Both the position numbers and the translations under genes were made by a program. Positions 7,958 through 17,047 of a stretch of DNA of 64,000 bases are shown here, piece after piece. The DNA is from Aminobacter ciceronei (GTDB lineage: Bacteria; Pseudomonadota; Alphaproteobacteria; Rhizobiales; Rhizobiaceae): contig NZ_JACJHY010000033.1 of assembly GCF_014138625.1 (NCBI RefSeq), positions 1 through 64,000 of the forward strand, in the 5' to 3' direction. Under the pieces are notes generated by a model. That model saw only the letters and a program-made list of their open reading frames with translations, ran no database searches and was not told where the DNA came from. Positions within the stretch are counted from its first letter, which is position 1. Every line of letters starts with the position of its first letter.

Positions 7958-8854
7958 TCACGCGCCAGCCGGCTGGCGCCGCTTGAACAGACGTCCGTCG
8001 ATGGTGACGAGCCCGAGCGCGATCAGCGCCATGCCGCCCAGTTCGAAGGCCTCGAGCCGCTCGCCGAGGAAGCTTACCGACAAGAGCATGGCGCTCGCCG
8101 GCACGATCAGCGTCACCAGCGAGGTGTTGGTGGCGCCGGCCGAAGCCACCAGCTTGAAGAACAGGATGTAGGCGAAGGCGGTGGCGACCAGCGCCAAGGC
8201 AAACGTTGCCAGCCACGCATTGGTGCTGGCGGCAAACAGGCCAGAGGTGCCGTACAGTATCAAGACCAGCGGGATCATGATGACCGATGAGGCCGTCAGC
8301 TGGCCGGTGGCGATGATTGCCGGCGGCACGCCCCTCAGCCGGCGCGCCACCATCAGCGCGAAGGCGTAGGAGAGAGAGGCGCCGACAAGGGCGAACTTGG
8401 CCCAGACCGGGCCGCCGAGCCCGGCGACGATGCCCGGGCCGACCATGATGGCGGTGCCGGCGATACCCAGTCCTATGCCGGCCAGCTTGTTCCAGTTCAA
8501 TTTCTCGTCGTTGGTGACGATGTTGGCGATGACCAGCGTCCAGAATGGCGTCGTGGCGTTGAGCACCGAGGCCAGGCCCGCGCCGATCTCGGTCTGGCCG
8601 AGGCAGATCAACGTGAACGGGATGACGTTGTTGAGCACTGCGAGCACGAACAGCGTGCCGAGGTGGGGGAAAGCAAGGCGGAAGGAGGGGCCGCGGAGCA
8701 GCAGGAACAGCTGCAGTGCCGCTCCCGCGATGAGCACCCGGAACAGCACCAGTTTCAGCGGCGCGATCTCGGCGACCGCGATGTGCACGCAGAAGAACGA
8801 CCCGCCCCAGATCGCCCCCAGAAGCAAAAGCCTGGCCCAGTCGCGTGCACTCAT
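7958..8854 (-). CDS. EamA/DMT-family permease
   Basis: This 298-residue integral membrane protein has about ten hydrophobic helices in two EamA repeats (start MSARDWARLLLLGAIWGGSFF; second repeat from GPVWAKFALVGASLSYAFAL). Drug/metabolite transporter family members export amino acids, purines or other metabolites. Conserved glycine/proline patterns such as ATTPFWTLVIA and ILFFKLVASAGATNTSLV, with a final LGERL segment, are typical. The start at 8854 has GAAGGAAGCGG just upstream. The open frame extends further but overlaps the divergent decarboxylase gene. The substrate is unknown. It is divergent from the decarboxylase-like gene, 159 bases away. Confidence 0.85.
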   Translation of the reverse strand: MSARDWARLLLLGAIWGGSFFCVHIAVAEIAPLKLVLFRVLIAGAALQLFLLLRGPSFRLAFPHLGTLFVLAVLNNVIPFTLICLGQTEIGAGLASVLNATTPFWTLVIANIVTNDEKLNWNKLAGIGLGIAGTAIMVGPGIVAGLGGPVWAKFALVGASLSYAFALMVARRLRGVPPAIIATGQLTASSVIMIPLVLILYGTSGLFAASTNAWLATFALALVATAFAYILFFKLVASAGATNTSLVTLIVPASAMLLSVSFLGERLEAFELGGMALIALGLVTIDGRLFKRRQPAGA

Positions 8855-8961
8855 GTCCGCTTCCTTCTTCGCTTCGTCACATTCGACAGCTACGCGCGAT
8901 TCCTGGGTAGGGCCACCCGATTCCTTTGGCTGACGCAACACTCCTGCCAAGCCCTGTCGGG

Positions 8962-8989
8962 TTGCATCGCGGACCGCTTGGTTTAGATT
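8962..8989 (+). promoter_or_regulatory. candidate promoter of the decarboxylase-like gene
   Basis: TTGCAT (8962-8967) and TAGATT (8984-8989) are 16 bases apart. The predicted transcript would start close to 8996 and carry an 18-base leader with GAGGAG. The match is only partial. Confidence 0.35.
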
Positions 8990-9013
8990 TTGGCCGGCAA
9001 ACGAGGAGCTTCC

Positions 9014-10237
9014 ATGCAGCGATTCGAGAATGCACGCGAGGCAGCCCTCGCTCTTCGCCCCGATGCACCGGTCTATTGCTTCCGACCGGAAGTGCTGAAG
9101 ACCGATGCACGCGCCTTCATGGAGATGTTCCCCGGCAGAACCGCCTATGCGGTGAAGACCAATGGCGAACTGATCGTGCTCAAGGCGCTTGTCGAGGCCG
9201 GCGTGACCATGTTCGACGTGGCGTCTCCAGGCGAATTCGCCGCGGTGAGGGAAGTCTCCACTGAGGCCGAGATGATCTACATGCATCCGGTCAAGGCGCA
9301 GTCCGACATCCGCCTGGCGCTTGAGACCTATGGCATCAGAGTGATCGCGGTCGACCACGAAGACGAGATCATGAAGCTGAACCGTGTCGTGCGGGCGCTC
9401 GACATCGACCCCGGCGCGATCACCGTCTTCGTGCGTGTCCAGACCAAGGGCTCGGCGGCATATGAGCTGTCGAAGAAGTTCGGCGCCGGGCCGGCCAATG
9501 CTGTCGAGCTGTGCGAGCGGCTCAACCGCAACGGCTACAAGGTCGGCCTGTGTTTCCATGTCGGCAGCCAGATCGAGGACCCCGACACATATGAGCGGGC
9601 GCTCGCCTCGGTCGACTGGGTGCGTAATCGTGTGTCGTTTGACCTCGCCGGACTCGATGTCGGCGGCGGCTTCCCGGCCGAATACGGCCACGATCCGAAT
9701 TCCAAGAAGCCGGCCATGCCTTCGATCGGGCAGATCATGTCGCGCTTGCGCGGCGACCTCAACGAATACAATTTCGACGAAATGCCGCTCGTTGCCGAGC
9801 CGGGTCGGGTGATTGTGGCGCGGTGCCTTTCGCTGATCGTGCGGGTGCTGTTGCGCAAGGGCAGGCGGCTCTACATCAATGACGGCATCTGGGCGTCGCT
9901 GTCGGATTCATGGACCGGCAAGATCACGCTGCCGGCGCGCTTCATCCCCGATCCCGCGATACGCGCCCGCAACGGTGACGCCGACAAGATCGTTCCGTTC
10001 AAGGTCTGCGGCGCGACCTGCGATTCCGTCGACATCCTGTCACGGCCGTTCTGGCTGCCCGAGACCATCGACACCGGCGACTGGATCGAAATCGGCCATA
10101 TCGGCGCCTACTCTTTGTCGCTGCGCACCCGTTTCAACGGCTTCTACCCCGACACCTTCGTCGAGGTGACGACGCCGTTCGACGAAGGCGACGCGCCGCA
10201 AGGCTTCGCCAGCCTGGAGACGATGGCGGCGGAGTGA
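9014..10237 (+). CDS. ornithine/diaminopimelate-type PLP decarboxylase (fold III)
   Basis: This 407-residue enzyme belongs to the group IV decarboxylases (ODC, DapDC, LysA, carboxynorspermidine decarboxylase). The PLP lysine is Lys48 in AYAVKTNGE. Other hallmarks are FHVGSQ, DVGGGFPAEYG (PLP phosphate loop), EPGR and the late catalytic cysteine in CGATCDSVDIL. Length and the eukaryote-like CDSVD favour ornithine or lysine/ornithine decarboxylase, hence polyamine synthesis, over LysA. The ATG at 9014 has GAGGAG six bases upstream. It stands alone, with no spermidine synthase next to it. The exact substrate among ornithine, lysine and related diamino acids is open. Confidence 0.85.
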   Translation: MQRFENAREAALALRPDAPVYCFRPEVLKTDARAFMEMFPGRTAYAVKTNGELIVLKALVEAGVTMFDVASPGEFAAVREVSTEAEMIYMHPVKAQSDIRLALETYGIRVIAVDHEDEIMKLNRVVRALDIDPGAITVFVRVQTKGSAAYELSKKFGAGPANAVELCERLNRNGYKVGLCFHVGSQIEDPDTYERALASVDWVRNRVSFDLAGLDVGGGFPAEYGHDPNSKKPAMPSIGQIMSRLRGDLNEYNFDEMPLVAEPGRVIVARCLSLIVRVLLRKGRRLYINDGIWASLSDSWTGKITLPARFIPDPAIRARNGDADKIVPFKVCGATCDSVDILSRPFWLPETIDTGDWIEIGHIGAYSLSLRTRFNGFYPDTFVEVTTPFDEGDAPQGFASLETMAAE

Positions 10238-10350
10238 GGGAAGGGAAGAGCGAACAGGCAAACAATGATCGTGGCTTGAATAGCCTTGGGCGCGTCCCGA
10301 TCTACGCATCTCACCACTCGTTGCCCACCATTCGCTAAGTGACTATTCCC

Positions 10351-11229
10351 ATGCATGTTTTCCTTCTCGGCGGCACCGGCTTCATCGGTCGCCATATCCT
10401 GCAGCGCCTGGTGGAGGGCGGCCACGATGTGATCGGCCTCGCTCGTTCCCAAGCGTCGGCTGAACGCCTCAAGTCTGCAGGTGCCACGCCGCTGCTCGGC
10501 GACCTGCGCACTCCGCGCGAATGGGCCGGCAAGCTTCCACCAGTCGATGCCGTGATCCATGCCGCTGCCGACTTCGGCGACGACATGGGCGAGGTCGAGA
10601 CGGCCTTGCTTGACGCGCTGCTGCCGGTGCTCGGTGCGATGCCGAAGCGGCCGCGCTTCGTCTATACCGGCGGCTGCTGGCTGTTCGGTGCAACTGGGGA
10701 GCGGGCCGCGACTGAAGACAGCCCGTTCGATCCGCTGCCGGCCTTCGGCTGGATGATCGAGAACATGAACCGCGTGCTCTTGGCGCCGGAGGTGGAAAGC
10801 ACCGTGGTTCATCCGGCGATGGTCTATTCCGGCGAGGGCGGGGTGTTCTCGTCCTACATGGATGCTCTGCGCAAGGACGGCACCGTCGACGTCATCGGAT
10901 CGACAGATGTCGTCTGGCCGCTCGTCCATGCCGAGGACCTTGCCGACCTCTATGTGCGGGTCATGGAGAAAGCGCGGCCTGGCTCCGTCTACAACGGTTC
11001 GGCTATTGAAGGCATGAGCGTGGGCGACATCGCCTCAGCCGTGGCGCAGTACCTGGGAATGGGGCAACCGGCAGTCCGCGCTACTGCCGTCGATGAGGCT
11101 GCGGAGCGGCTCGGCGAGTGGGCACGCGGCTATGCCATCAGCCAGCGGCTGGGCGGCGACAAGGCGCGAGCCGAGCTTGGCTGGAAACCAAGGCACGGCA
11201 GCGTGGCGGAGTTGTTTGGAAGCGAATAG
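10351..11229 (+). CDS. NAD(P)-dependent epimerase/dehydratase family protein
   Basis: This 292-residue protein has an N-terminal Rossmann fold with the glycine motif GGTGFIGRHIL at about residues 7-17. The region RFVYTGGCWLFG resembles the Ser/Thr part of an extended SDR active site, but the usual YxxxK is not evident: FGWMIENMNRVLL occupies the position, so catalysis may be altered or absent. ATG 10351 gives MHVFLLGGTG, the standard start, although GTG 10339 is also in frame. It is likely monocistronic, convergent with the transglycosylase gene. Function could be sugar-nucleotide or atypical oxidoreductase chemistry; nothing nearby narrows it. Confidence 0.75.
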   Translation: MHVFLLGGTGFIGRHILQRLVEGGHDVIGLARSQASAERLKSAGATPLLGDLRTPREWAGKLPPVDAVIHAAADFGDDMGEVETALLDALLPVLGAMPKRPRFVYTGGCWLFGATGERAATEDSPFDPLPAFGWMIENMNRVLLAPEVESTVVHPAMVYSGEGGVFSSYMDALRKDGTVDVIGSTDVVWPLVHAEDLADLYVRVMEKARPGSVYNGSAIEGMSVGDIASAVAQYLGMGQPAVRATAVDEAAERLGEWARGYAISQRLGGDKARAELGWKPRHGSVAELFGSE

Positions 11230-11230
11230 C

Positions 11231-11276
11231 GAATAGAGAGGTTCCAACGGCAAGGCGTTGGTATCCCTCCCTATTC
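11231..11276. other. imperfect inverted repeat between convergent genes, possible bidirectional terminator
   Basis: Outer arms GAATAG/CTATTC and GAGG/CCTC and inner arms CCAACG/CGTTGG form a long hairpin filling the 49-base gap between two convergent stop codons. No long T run is present on either side. The sequence just before it repeats agcgaatag twice, overlapping the stop codon of the epimerase-like gene. Confidence 0.45.
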
Positions 11277-11278
11277 CC

Positions 11279-12499
11279 TCACAGATCCGCCAGCAGCTCG
11301 TCTGTCGGCCAACCGTCGACGGGCAGCTTGAGGCGCATCTGCTCCTGGCGGATGGCTTCACGGGTGTTGGTGCCCAAAATGCCGTCGATGCCGCCGACGT
11401 CGTAGCCTCTGTCGTGAAGCTTCTGCTGTAACGCCTTCATGGCGTCGCCCGTCAGGCCGGCGTCGGGATTGCCGCGGTCGAAGGCCGGCTGGCCGGCGAG
11501 GCGGGCGGCGAGGTGGGCTGCCGTCAGCGTGTAGGTCGCCGACTGGTTCCATTCGAGATAGACGTCGTAATTGTCATAGGTCAGGAAGGCTGGGCCCTTG
11601 CGGCCCATCGGCAGCACGATGCCTGCCTTGAGGCCGGTGTCCTTGAGCGGCGTGCCGTCGCGCATTGTGACACCCATAGCCGCCCATTTCGACAGCGGCT
11701 GTTTGTTGGTGCGGCCGGTTTCTTCCCAGGCCATTTCGGCCGGTACCCGAACCTCTTCGATCCACGGCTCGCCGCGCTTCCAGCCGCGCGACTGAATCTT
11801 CTTGCCGGTCGTCAGGATGACGTCGGCGGGGGTGTTGCGCAGGTCGACGATGCCGTCGCCGTCACCGTCGACACCGCGCGCCAGATAGTCGGACGGCAGG
11901 ATCTGAGTCTGGCCGATTTCGCCGGCCCAGGCGCCCTGGACGTCGGCCGGCAGCACGTTGCGGTCGATCAGCGTGATCAGCGGGATGACCTGCGGCCGGA
12001 ACAGGTCCGGGCGGCGGCAGTCATGCGCCAGCGTCACCAGCGCGTTGAGCGAGTTGAAGTTGCCCTGCACCGCGCCGAAATCGGTCTCCAGCGCCCAGAA
12101 GGCGGCGATGACCGGGCCGGGCACGCCGAATTCCTGTTCGGCCATGGTGAAATACTGGCCGTATTTCTGCAGGTTGGCGGCACCATGCTTCAGCCGGTAG
12201 TCGCTGATCATGCGCTCGGAGAACTGGGTGAAGGTCTGAGCGAACACGCCCTGGGCGCGGTCGCGCTCGAGCACCTTGGGGTCGAGGGTGGCATTCGCCA
12301 GAGCCGAAACGCCCTTTTCACCAACGCCTGCGGCCCGGGCTTCGTTGGCAAGGTTCTGTTTCCAGGTGGCGAAGTCGTCGCCGCATTCCAGCGTCGCTGC
12401 CGGCGCGGCAGGGGTGACGGCAGCGGTATTCTGCGCGTTTGCCGGCATAACGGCGGTGGCGAAAAGGGCGGCGACCATCGCCTTGCTCAGCAAATTCAT
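11279..12499 (-). CDS. MltB-family lytic murein transglycosylase with peptidoglycan-binding domain
   Basis: This 406-residue exported enzyme cleaves the glycan strand to 1,6-anhydromuramic products. It has a signal peptide (MNLLSKAMVAALFATAVMPANA), an SLT_2/MltB catalytic domain with likely catalytic Glu139 in FWALETDFG, the GEIGQTQILPSDYL motif, and a C-terminal PG_binding_1 domain (LQQKLHDRGYDVGGIDGILGTNTREAI). No lipobox is present, so it is predicted periplasmic rather than lipid-anchored. GGAGAG precedes the start by 8 bases. It is one of four peptidoglycan hydrolases within about 10 kb upstream of the dcw cluster. Confidence 0.9.
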   Translation of the reverse strand: MNLLSKAMVAALFATAVMPANAQNTAAVTPAAPAATLECGDDFATWKQNLANEARAAGVGEKGVSALANATLDPKVLERDRAQGVFAQTFTQFSERMISDYRLKHGAANLQKYGQYFTMAEQEFGVPGPVIAAFWALETDFGAVQGNFNSLNALVTLAHDCRRPDLFRPQVIPLITLIDRNVLPADVQGAWAGEIGQTQILPSDYLARGVDGDGDGIVDLRNTPADVILTTGKKIQSRGWKRGEPWIEEVRVPAEMAWEETGRTNKQPLSKWAAMGVTMRDGTPLKDTGLKAGIVLPMGRKGPAFLTYDNYDVYLEWNQSATYTLTAAHLAARLAGQPAFDRGNPDAGLTGDAMKALQQKLHDRGYDVGGIDGILGTNTREAIRQEQMRLKLPVDGWPTDELLADL

Positions 12500-12666
12500 G
12501 GGCAGCTCTCCTGCTTGACCGGTCAGGCCTTCGCGGAACGGCGAAAGCAGGCAGACGGCCAGCTCAATGTCTTGCCGCGCCTTCTACAGAACCCGGGCGA
12601 GGGCCGCACCCCCTCTTCTTGTCGCATCTGCCATGCGAAATGCGCAGCCCGGAGGTGCAGTCCGGA

Positions 12667-13470
12667 CTATCTGGTGTTGGCGGCGAGCCACTTCCTCCAG
12701 TGGGCTTCGCTGCCGTTGAAGACGTTGATGTCGGCGTCGCCCCTGATCCCAGGCACGACACCGGTGCCGGTGTACTGCCAGAAGGTGAAGGGGTGACTGC
12801 CATAACGCGACGTCGGGTGGCCTGCGACCGAGCGCAGCCAGTATGGATAGCCGCGGAACGTAGCGAGGTTGTTGTCGTCGAAGAAGTCGATCGAGGTGTA
12901 GATGATCGGCTTCTTGCCGTAGTGCTGCTCGACCATTTCGAGGAAGATCTTCATCTCGCTGCGCACGGTGGCGGCAGGCGGACGCAGCTTGCAGCTCGGC
13001 GACTGCGGGTTCCATTCCATGTCGAGGATCGGCGGCAGCGACGAGCGCTCATTCGGTACGTTCTGGATGAACCAGCGCGCCTGCTCGGCGGCAGGCCTGC
13101 AGAAATAATAGAAATGGTAGGCGCCGCGCGGCACGCCGGCGGACTTGGTTTCGCGCCAGTGCTCGGCGAAATAGTCGTCGACGCGGTCGCCGCCCTCGGT
13201 GGCCTTGATGAAGGCAAACGAAATGCCGCTGCCCTTGGCCTGGTGCCAGTCGATCGAGGTCTGGTACTTGGAGACATCGGTGCCATGGATGGCGTAGGTC
13301 CACGGGGCGCCGCTTTCCCACTGGTGCGGATCGCTGTCGCTGAAGCGTGGGTTCTTGACCGAAACGGAGGCCATGTTGCCGGCATTGCCGACGGGGCCAA
13401 GCGACAGGGTGTCGGAGGTCGAGCAAGCGCCGAGGAAGGCGAGCAGCACAAGAGCCGAAGCGCGGCGCAT
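12667..13470 (-). CDS. GH25 family lysozyme, predicted lipoprotein
   Basis: This 267-residue glycoside hydrolase family 25 (Chalaropsis-type muramidase) protein is preceded by a lipoprotein signal with lipobox LGAC, Cys16 as the lipidation site. Catalytic acidic residues are visible: Asp65 in HGTDVSKYQ, Asp150 and Glu152 in ILDMEW. IKATEGG and GAYHFYYFCRP are further family motifs. AAGGAG lies five bases before ATG 13470. It would act on peptidoglycan from the inner leaflet of the outer membrane or from the inner membrane. The residue after Cys is Ser, which predicts outer-membrane sorting by the enteric rule. Confidence 0.88.
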   Translation of the reverse strand: MRRASALVLLAFLGACSTSDTLSLGPVGNAGNMASVSVKNPRFSDSDPHQWESGAPWTYAIHGTDVSKYQTSIDWHQAKGSGISFAFIKATEGGDRVDDYFAEHWRETKSAGVPRGAYHFYYFCRPAAEQARWFIQNVPNERSSLPPILDMEWNPQSPSCKLRPPAATVRSEMKIFLEMVEQHYGKKPIIYTSIDFFDDNNLATFRGYPYWLRSVAGHPTSRYGSHPFTFWQYTGTGVVPGIRGDADINVFNGSEAHWRKWLAANTR

Positions 13471-13705
13471 TACTTCTCCTTGCGGCCGGCAGGAACCGGC
13501 CAGAGCATATCGTTCATGGGGCAGGCCCTGCGGCCCGGATACTATTCCGATGGATCAGCGGTTTCCCCGAGACACCGCACATCCCCCTCTGTGATCGCCG
13601 ATCATGGTTGATAAACCGTTGATCGCGCTCGACAGCCTCAGAGATTTGGCGGAGGAATGACGGCAATTCCATGGCGGACGCATGACGTAGGGGGCGGGGA
13701 AAGCT

Positions 13706-15094
13706 ATGCGCATCATCGGCAAGATCCTGAAATGGCTGGTCGCCCTCATTGTCCTTGTGGTTGCCGGCTTGTCGGCCTGGTTGTACTTTGCGCCCCCGGC
13801 GCTGATCCGTGTCGGCTCCGGCTATGCCGCCAAGATCGTCTGTTCCAATGTCTTCTTCGCCGGCCGCGACGCCAATCAGGTGCTGGCCGACGATGTCCAG
13901 GCACCGGGTCATCCATTGCTCCGGCTGATGTCGGTGAGCGTCGACCAGAGCGCCGGCACGGTGCGCGCGGGCCTGTTCGGCGTCTTCGGCAGAGGACTTG
14001 CCGTTGCCCATGACGGCGCCGGTTGCAGCAGCGTGCCGGACGGTGACATCGCCGCCGCTGCGCTGGGTTCCGTACCGGTCGCACCCGCGGCCGATGCCGA
14101 GGCGCTGTGGCCGGAGGGCGAGAAGGTCGATGCCTCGCAGAACCCGGCGATCACGGCCGTACTTGACGATGCGGCACTGGCCGGCCCCGGCATGCGCGCC
14201 ATCGTCGTCGTGCAGAACGGCCGGATCGTCGGCGAACGTTATGGCGAGGGTTTTGCTTCTTCGACCCCGCTGCTCGGCTGGTCGATGACCAAGACTGTGA
14301 CGGCCGCGATCATCGGCACGCTCGTCGCCGACGGCAAGATGTCGGTCGACAAGACGAAGCTGTTCGAGCCGTGGAAGGCCGATGGCCGCGCCGAAATCAG
14401 CCTGGCCGACCTCATGGCAATGTCGAGCGGGCTGGAGTTCAACGAGGATTACGGCGACGTCACCGACGTCACGCGCATGCTCTATCTCGAGCCAGACATG
14501 GCAAGCTTCGCCGCGGCCAAGCCTCTGGCCGCCGAAGTCGGCAAGAAATTCTCCTATTCCAGCGGCACGACCTTGCTTTTGTCGCGCCTCTGGCAGGACG
14601 CCGTCGGCGATCCGGCCAAGGCCCTGTCCTGGCCACGCGAAAAACTGTTCGGTCCACTCGGCATGACCAGTGCGGTGCTGGAGGCCGATGCGCGCGGCAC
14701 CTTCGCCGGATCGTCCTATCTCTACGCCACGGCGCATGATTGGGCGCGCTTCGGCCAGTTCCTGCTGCAGGATGGTGTCTGGAACGGCGCGCGCATCCTG
14801 CCCGAAGGCTATGTCGCCTGGATGCGCGAGAAGGCTCCTGCAGCCCCGATAGGTGAGTATGGCCGCGGCCAGTTGTGGCTGCAGGGGCCGGAAGGCGGCA
14901 CGCCGGAAGGCGAGGATCCCGATGTCGGCTTCGATCTTCCCGACGACACCTTCTGGATGCAGGGCCATGACGGCCAGACTGTGGCGATGGTGCCTTCGGC
15001 CAATCTGGTGGTCGTCCGGCTCGGCCTGACGCCGTCCAAGCTGCGCTACAAGCCGCAGGCGATGCTGTCGGCTTTGGTGGCAGCACTCAGATAG
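13706..15094 (+). CDS. beta-lactamase-fold serine hydrolase (class C-related)
   Basis: This 462-residue protein has one N-terminal membrane helix (ILKWLVALIVLVVAGLSAWLYF). It has the serine beta-lactamase/DD-peptidase fold, with SxxK at 193-196 (SMTK), YxS at 284-286 (YSS) and HxG at 421-423 (HDG) in place of KTG. The pattern fits class C-related esterases and peptidases such as 6-aminohexanoate hydrolase homologues (NylB-like) more than a true beta-lactamase. The active site is predicted periplasmic. The 3' end overlaps btaB on the opposite strand by 8 bases. It could process peptidoglycan peptides or small esters or amides; the substrate is not visible. Confidence 0.83.
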   Translation: MRIIGKILKWLVALIVLVVAGLSAWLYFAPPALIRVGSGYAAKIVCSNVFFAGRDANQVLADDVQAPGHPLLRLMSVSVDQSAGTVRAGLFGVFGRGLAVAHDGAGCSSVPDGDIAAAALGSVPVAPAADAEALWPEGEKVDASQNPAITAVLDDAALAGPGMRAIVVVQNGRIVGERYGEGFASSTPLLGWSMTKTVTAAIIGTLVADGKMSVDKTKLFEPWKADGRAEISLADLMAMSSGLEFNEDYGDVTDVTRMLYLEPDMASFAAAKPLAAEVGKKFSYSSGTTLLLSRLWQDAVGDPAKALSWPREKLFGPLGMTSAVLEADARGTFAGSSYLYATAHDWARFGQFLLQDGVWNGARILPEGYVAWMREKAPAAPIGEYGRGQLWLQGPEGGTPEGEDPDVGFDLPDDTFWMQGHDGQTVAMVPSANLVVVRLGLTPSKLRYKPQAMLSALVAALR

Positions 15095-15752
15095 GCTTGG
15101 CGCCGCCGACGACGATGAGCCAGGCATAACCGCGGTAGAGCGAGGTGAAGCGGCAGCTCTTTCCGGCGACGCGGGCCTGCGCGGCGATGTCGGAGGCGAG
15201 CGTCTCGCGCGGGGCGACATGAAACTTGGCCAGCCAGCGACGCAGCAGCTTGCGGAACCAGCCGGGCAACCCTTCTTGCTGGCCGAAGTCGACGACATGG
15301 ACGGAACCCGTGGAAGCGGCGAGGGCCGCCGACACCGAGCGCTCCCAGCCAGGGATCATCGACAGCGAATAGGAAACGAAGATGCGGTCGAAGCCGGCTC
15401 GACCGAACAGGGATGCGGCGTCGAACGAGGTCGCGTCGCCCTGCGCCAGCGAAATGCGATCCGACAGGCCGGCACGGGCGATCGATGCTCTGGCGGTGAC
15501 CAGCATCTCGGCTGAAATGTCGAGGCCGTAGAAGTGGGCATCGGGAAACCGCCTCGCGGCAAGGATCAGGTTGCGTCCGGTGCCGCAACCGAGTTCGAGC
15601 ACGGTGCCGCCCTTGGGCGGAGCGAGCTCCGAAATCATGCGGTCGCGGCCGAGCAGGTAGTATTTGCGCGTCAGGTCGTAGATGTGGCGTTGATGCCGGT
15701 AGACGCTGTCCATCAGCCCGGAATGGCCGGCCGAAAGCTCGGGCGTGCTCAT
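15087..15752 (-). CDS. btaB: betaine-lipid N-methyltransferase BtaB
   Basis: This 221-residue SAM-dependent methyltransferase has motif I VLELGCGTGRNL at 51-62, LDISAEMLVTARASI and FVSYSLSMIPGWE. BtaB adds three methyl groups to diacylglycerylhomoserine, giving the phosphorus-free betaine lipid DGTS. Identity rests on direct coupling to btaA: its ATG overlaps the btaA stop by one base (TGATG). The substrate is therefore the BtaA product at the inner membrane. The 3' end overlaps the convergent hydrolase by 8 bases. It is expected to be induced by phosphate starvation through the box upstream of btaA. Confidence 0.9.
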   Translation of the reverse strand: MSTPELSAGHSGLMDSVYRHQRHIYDLTRKYYLLGRDRMISELAPPKGGTVLELGCGTGRNLILAARRFPDAHFYGLDISAEMLVTARASIARAGLSDRISLAQGDATSFDAASLFGRAGFDRIFVSYSLSMIPGWERSVSAALAASTGSVHVVDFGQQEGLPGWFRKLLRRWLAKFHVAPRETLASDIAAQARVAGKSCRFTSLYRGYAWLIVVGGAKPI

Positions 15753-16996
15753 CAGGATCTCTTCACATAAAGGTGGAAGCCGCCATAGATCGCCGAGCGG
15801 TCGCGGGCGGTGTAATCGCGCGAGGCCCGTTCCTCGTAGGTCCACTGGTCGAGCAATGCCGGCGACAGGCGGCCTGGCAGCAGGCTGGGTTCCGCCGCGG
15901 TGCGGAAGATGACGCGGGCGCCCGGCGCGGCCGTGCGCGTAATTTCGGTCCACAGCGCGTTGAGTTGCTCGTCGCTCATCCAGTCCTGGGCGTCGAGCAG
16001 GATGTAGCGGTCGACGGAACCGGCATCCTTGTCGGCCAGAAGTTCGGTGAAGTTGGCATGGTGGACGGTGACACGATCGACGCTCGCGCGGATCGTGGCG
16101 TAATTGTCCTGCTCGAGATAGGCGGGCAGGGCGGCTTCGCCGGGCTTGGGGTAGCGGCGAGCGAAGGCCTGCCAGGCGAAATAGTTGCTTTCGAGCGGGA
16201 AGTCGCAGGCGAGCTTTTCCAACCGCGCCTTGAGCACGCCGGCCATCGAGCCGTCGCCCGAAGTCAGAAGCGAGTCGTATTGCGCCGGCGGGATGCCGAG
16301 ACCGAACAGCGAGGATTTGCGCGACGTGATGAAGCGCAGCATGCGGCGCTCGAACACCGGCGCGATCTTTTCGTCGAAGAAGCGGCGCTGCTCCTGCTGG
16401 CTGCCGGTGGCCATGATGGCGGCCGGGTCGACGCCGTAGAGTTTGGCGACGCGGTGACCGGCAGCGATGAACAGGCCAAGCAGGCCGGTCTTGTAGAAAT
16501 TGCCGTCGAAGGTGGCGATGCGGCGCTTGCCGCGCCAGCTGCGGCGCTCCCAATAGGCGCGGCTCGAAGCATCGAGATGCGGCGCGATGAAGCGGTCATA
16601 GGCATGTGAGTTGTGCTCGACATCGGTTTCGCCGAAGAAGCGGAACAGGTCGCCCTGCGTTGGCAGGTGGCGTACCGCGGCCAGCTTCATTCGGTTCAGC
16701 GCAATGTGGGCACCGTTGAGATCGACGGCGTCGATCCTGGCCGGCGAGCGAGTAAGATAGGCGAGAATGTTACAGCCGCCCGAGGCGATGGTGACGATCC
16801 TGTGGCCCTCGCCAAGCTGCATGGCCTCCATGTCGACGTCGGGATCTTCCCAGATCTGCGGATAGACGAGGCCCGAAAACAGCAGCGCAAACAGCCGCTC
16901 GGACAGTCCTTCCTTCGAAAGTGCGCGGTTCTGGTAAACCGCCTTTCCAACTTTCTTGCCGCGACGAAAGACAAGTTCTCCGGAAACGTCGGTCAT
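15752..16996 (-). CDS. btaA: S-adenosylmethionine:diacylglycerol 3-amino-3-carboxypropyltransferase BtaA
   Basis: This 414-residue DUF3419 protein moves the aminobutyryl part of SAM to diacylglycerol, the first step of DGTS betaine-lipid synthesis. Family sequence features include YPQIWEDPDVDMEAM, IVTIASGGCNILAYL (SAM-binding, about 67-81), VDLNGAHIALNRMKLAA and LLDAQDWMSDEQL. In other rhizobia DGTS replaces phospholipids when phosphate is scarce and the btaAB operon is PhoB-controlled. Here a four-repeat Pho box ends 52 bases upstream of the start, consistent with the same regulation. It is the first gene of a two-gene operon. Confidence 0.93.
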   Translation of the reverse strand: MTDVSGELVFRRGKKVGKAVYQNRALSKEGLSERLFALLFSGLVYPQIWEDPDVDMEAMQLGEGHRIVTIASGGCNILAYLTRSPARIDAVDLNGAHIALNRMKLAAVRHLPTQGDLFRFFGETDVEHNSHAYDRFIAPHLDASSRAYWERRSWRGKRRIATFDGNFYKTGLLGLFIAAGHRVAKLYGVDPAAIMATGSQQEQRRFFDEKIAPVFERRMLRFITSRKSSLFGLGIPPAQYDSLLTSGDGSMAGVLKARLEKLACDFPLESNYFAWQAFARRYPKPGEAALPAYLEQDNYATIRASVDRVTVHHANFTELLADKDAGSVDRYILLDAQDWMSDEQLNALWTEITRTAAPGARVIFRTAAEPSLLPGRLSPALLDQWTYEERASRDYTARDRSAIYGGFHLYVKRS

Positions 16997-17047
16997 GGAA
17001 ATGCGATTCCCCGCTTCGTTGTTGGGCGCAGCGGGTAGCCTACCGGC

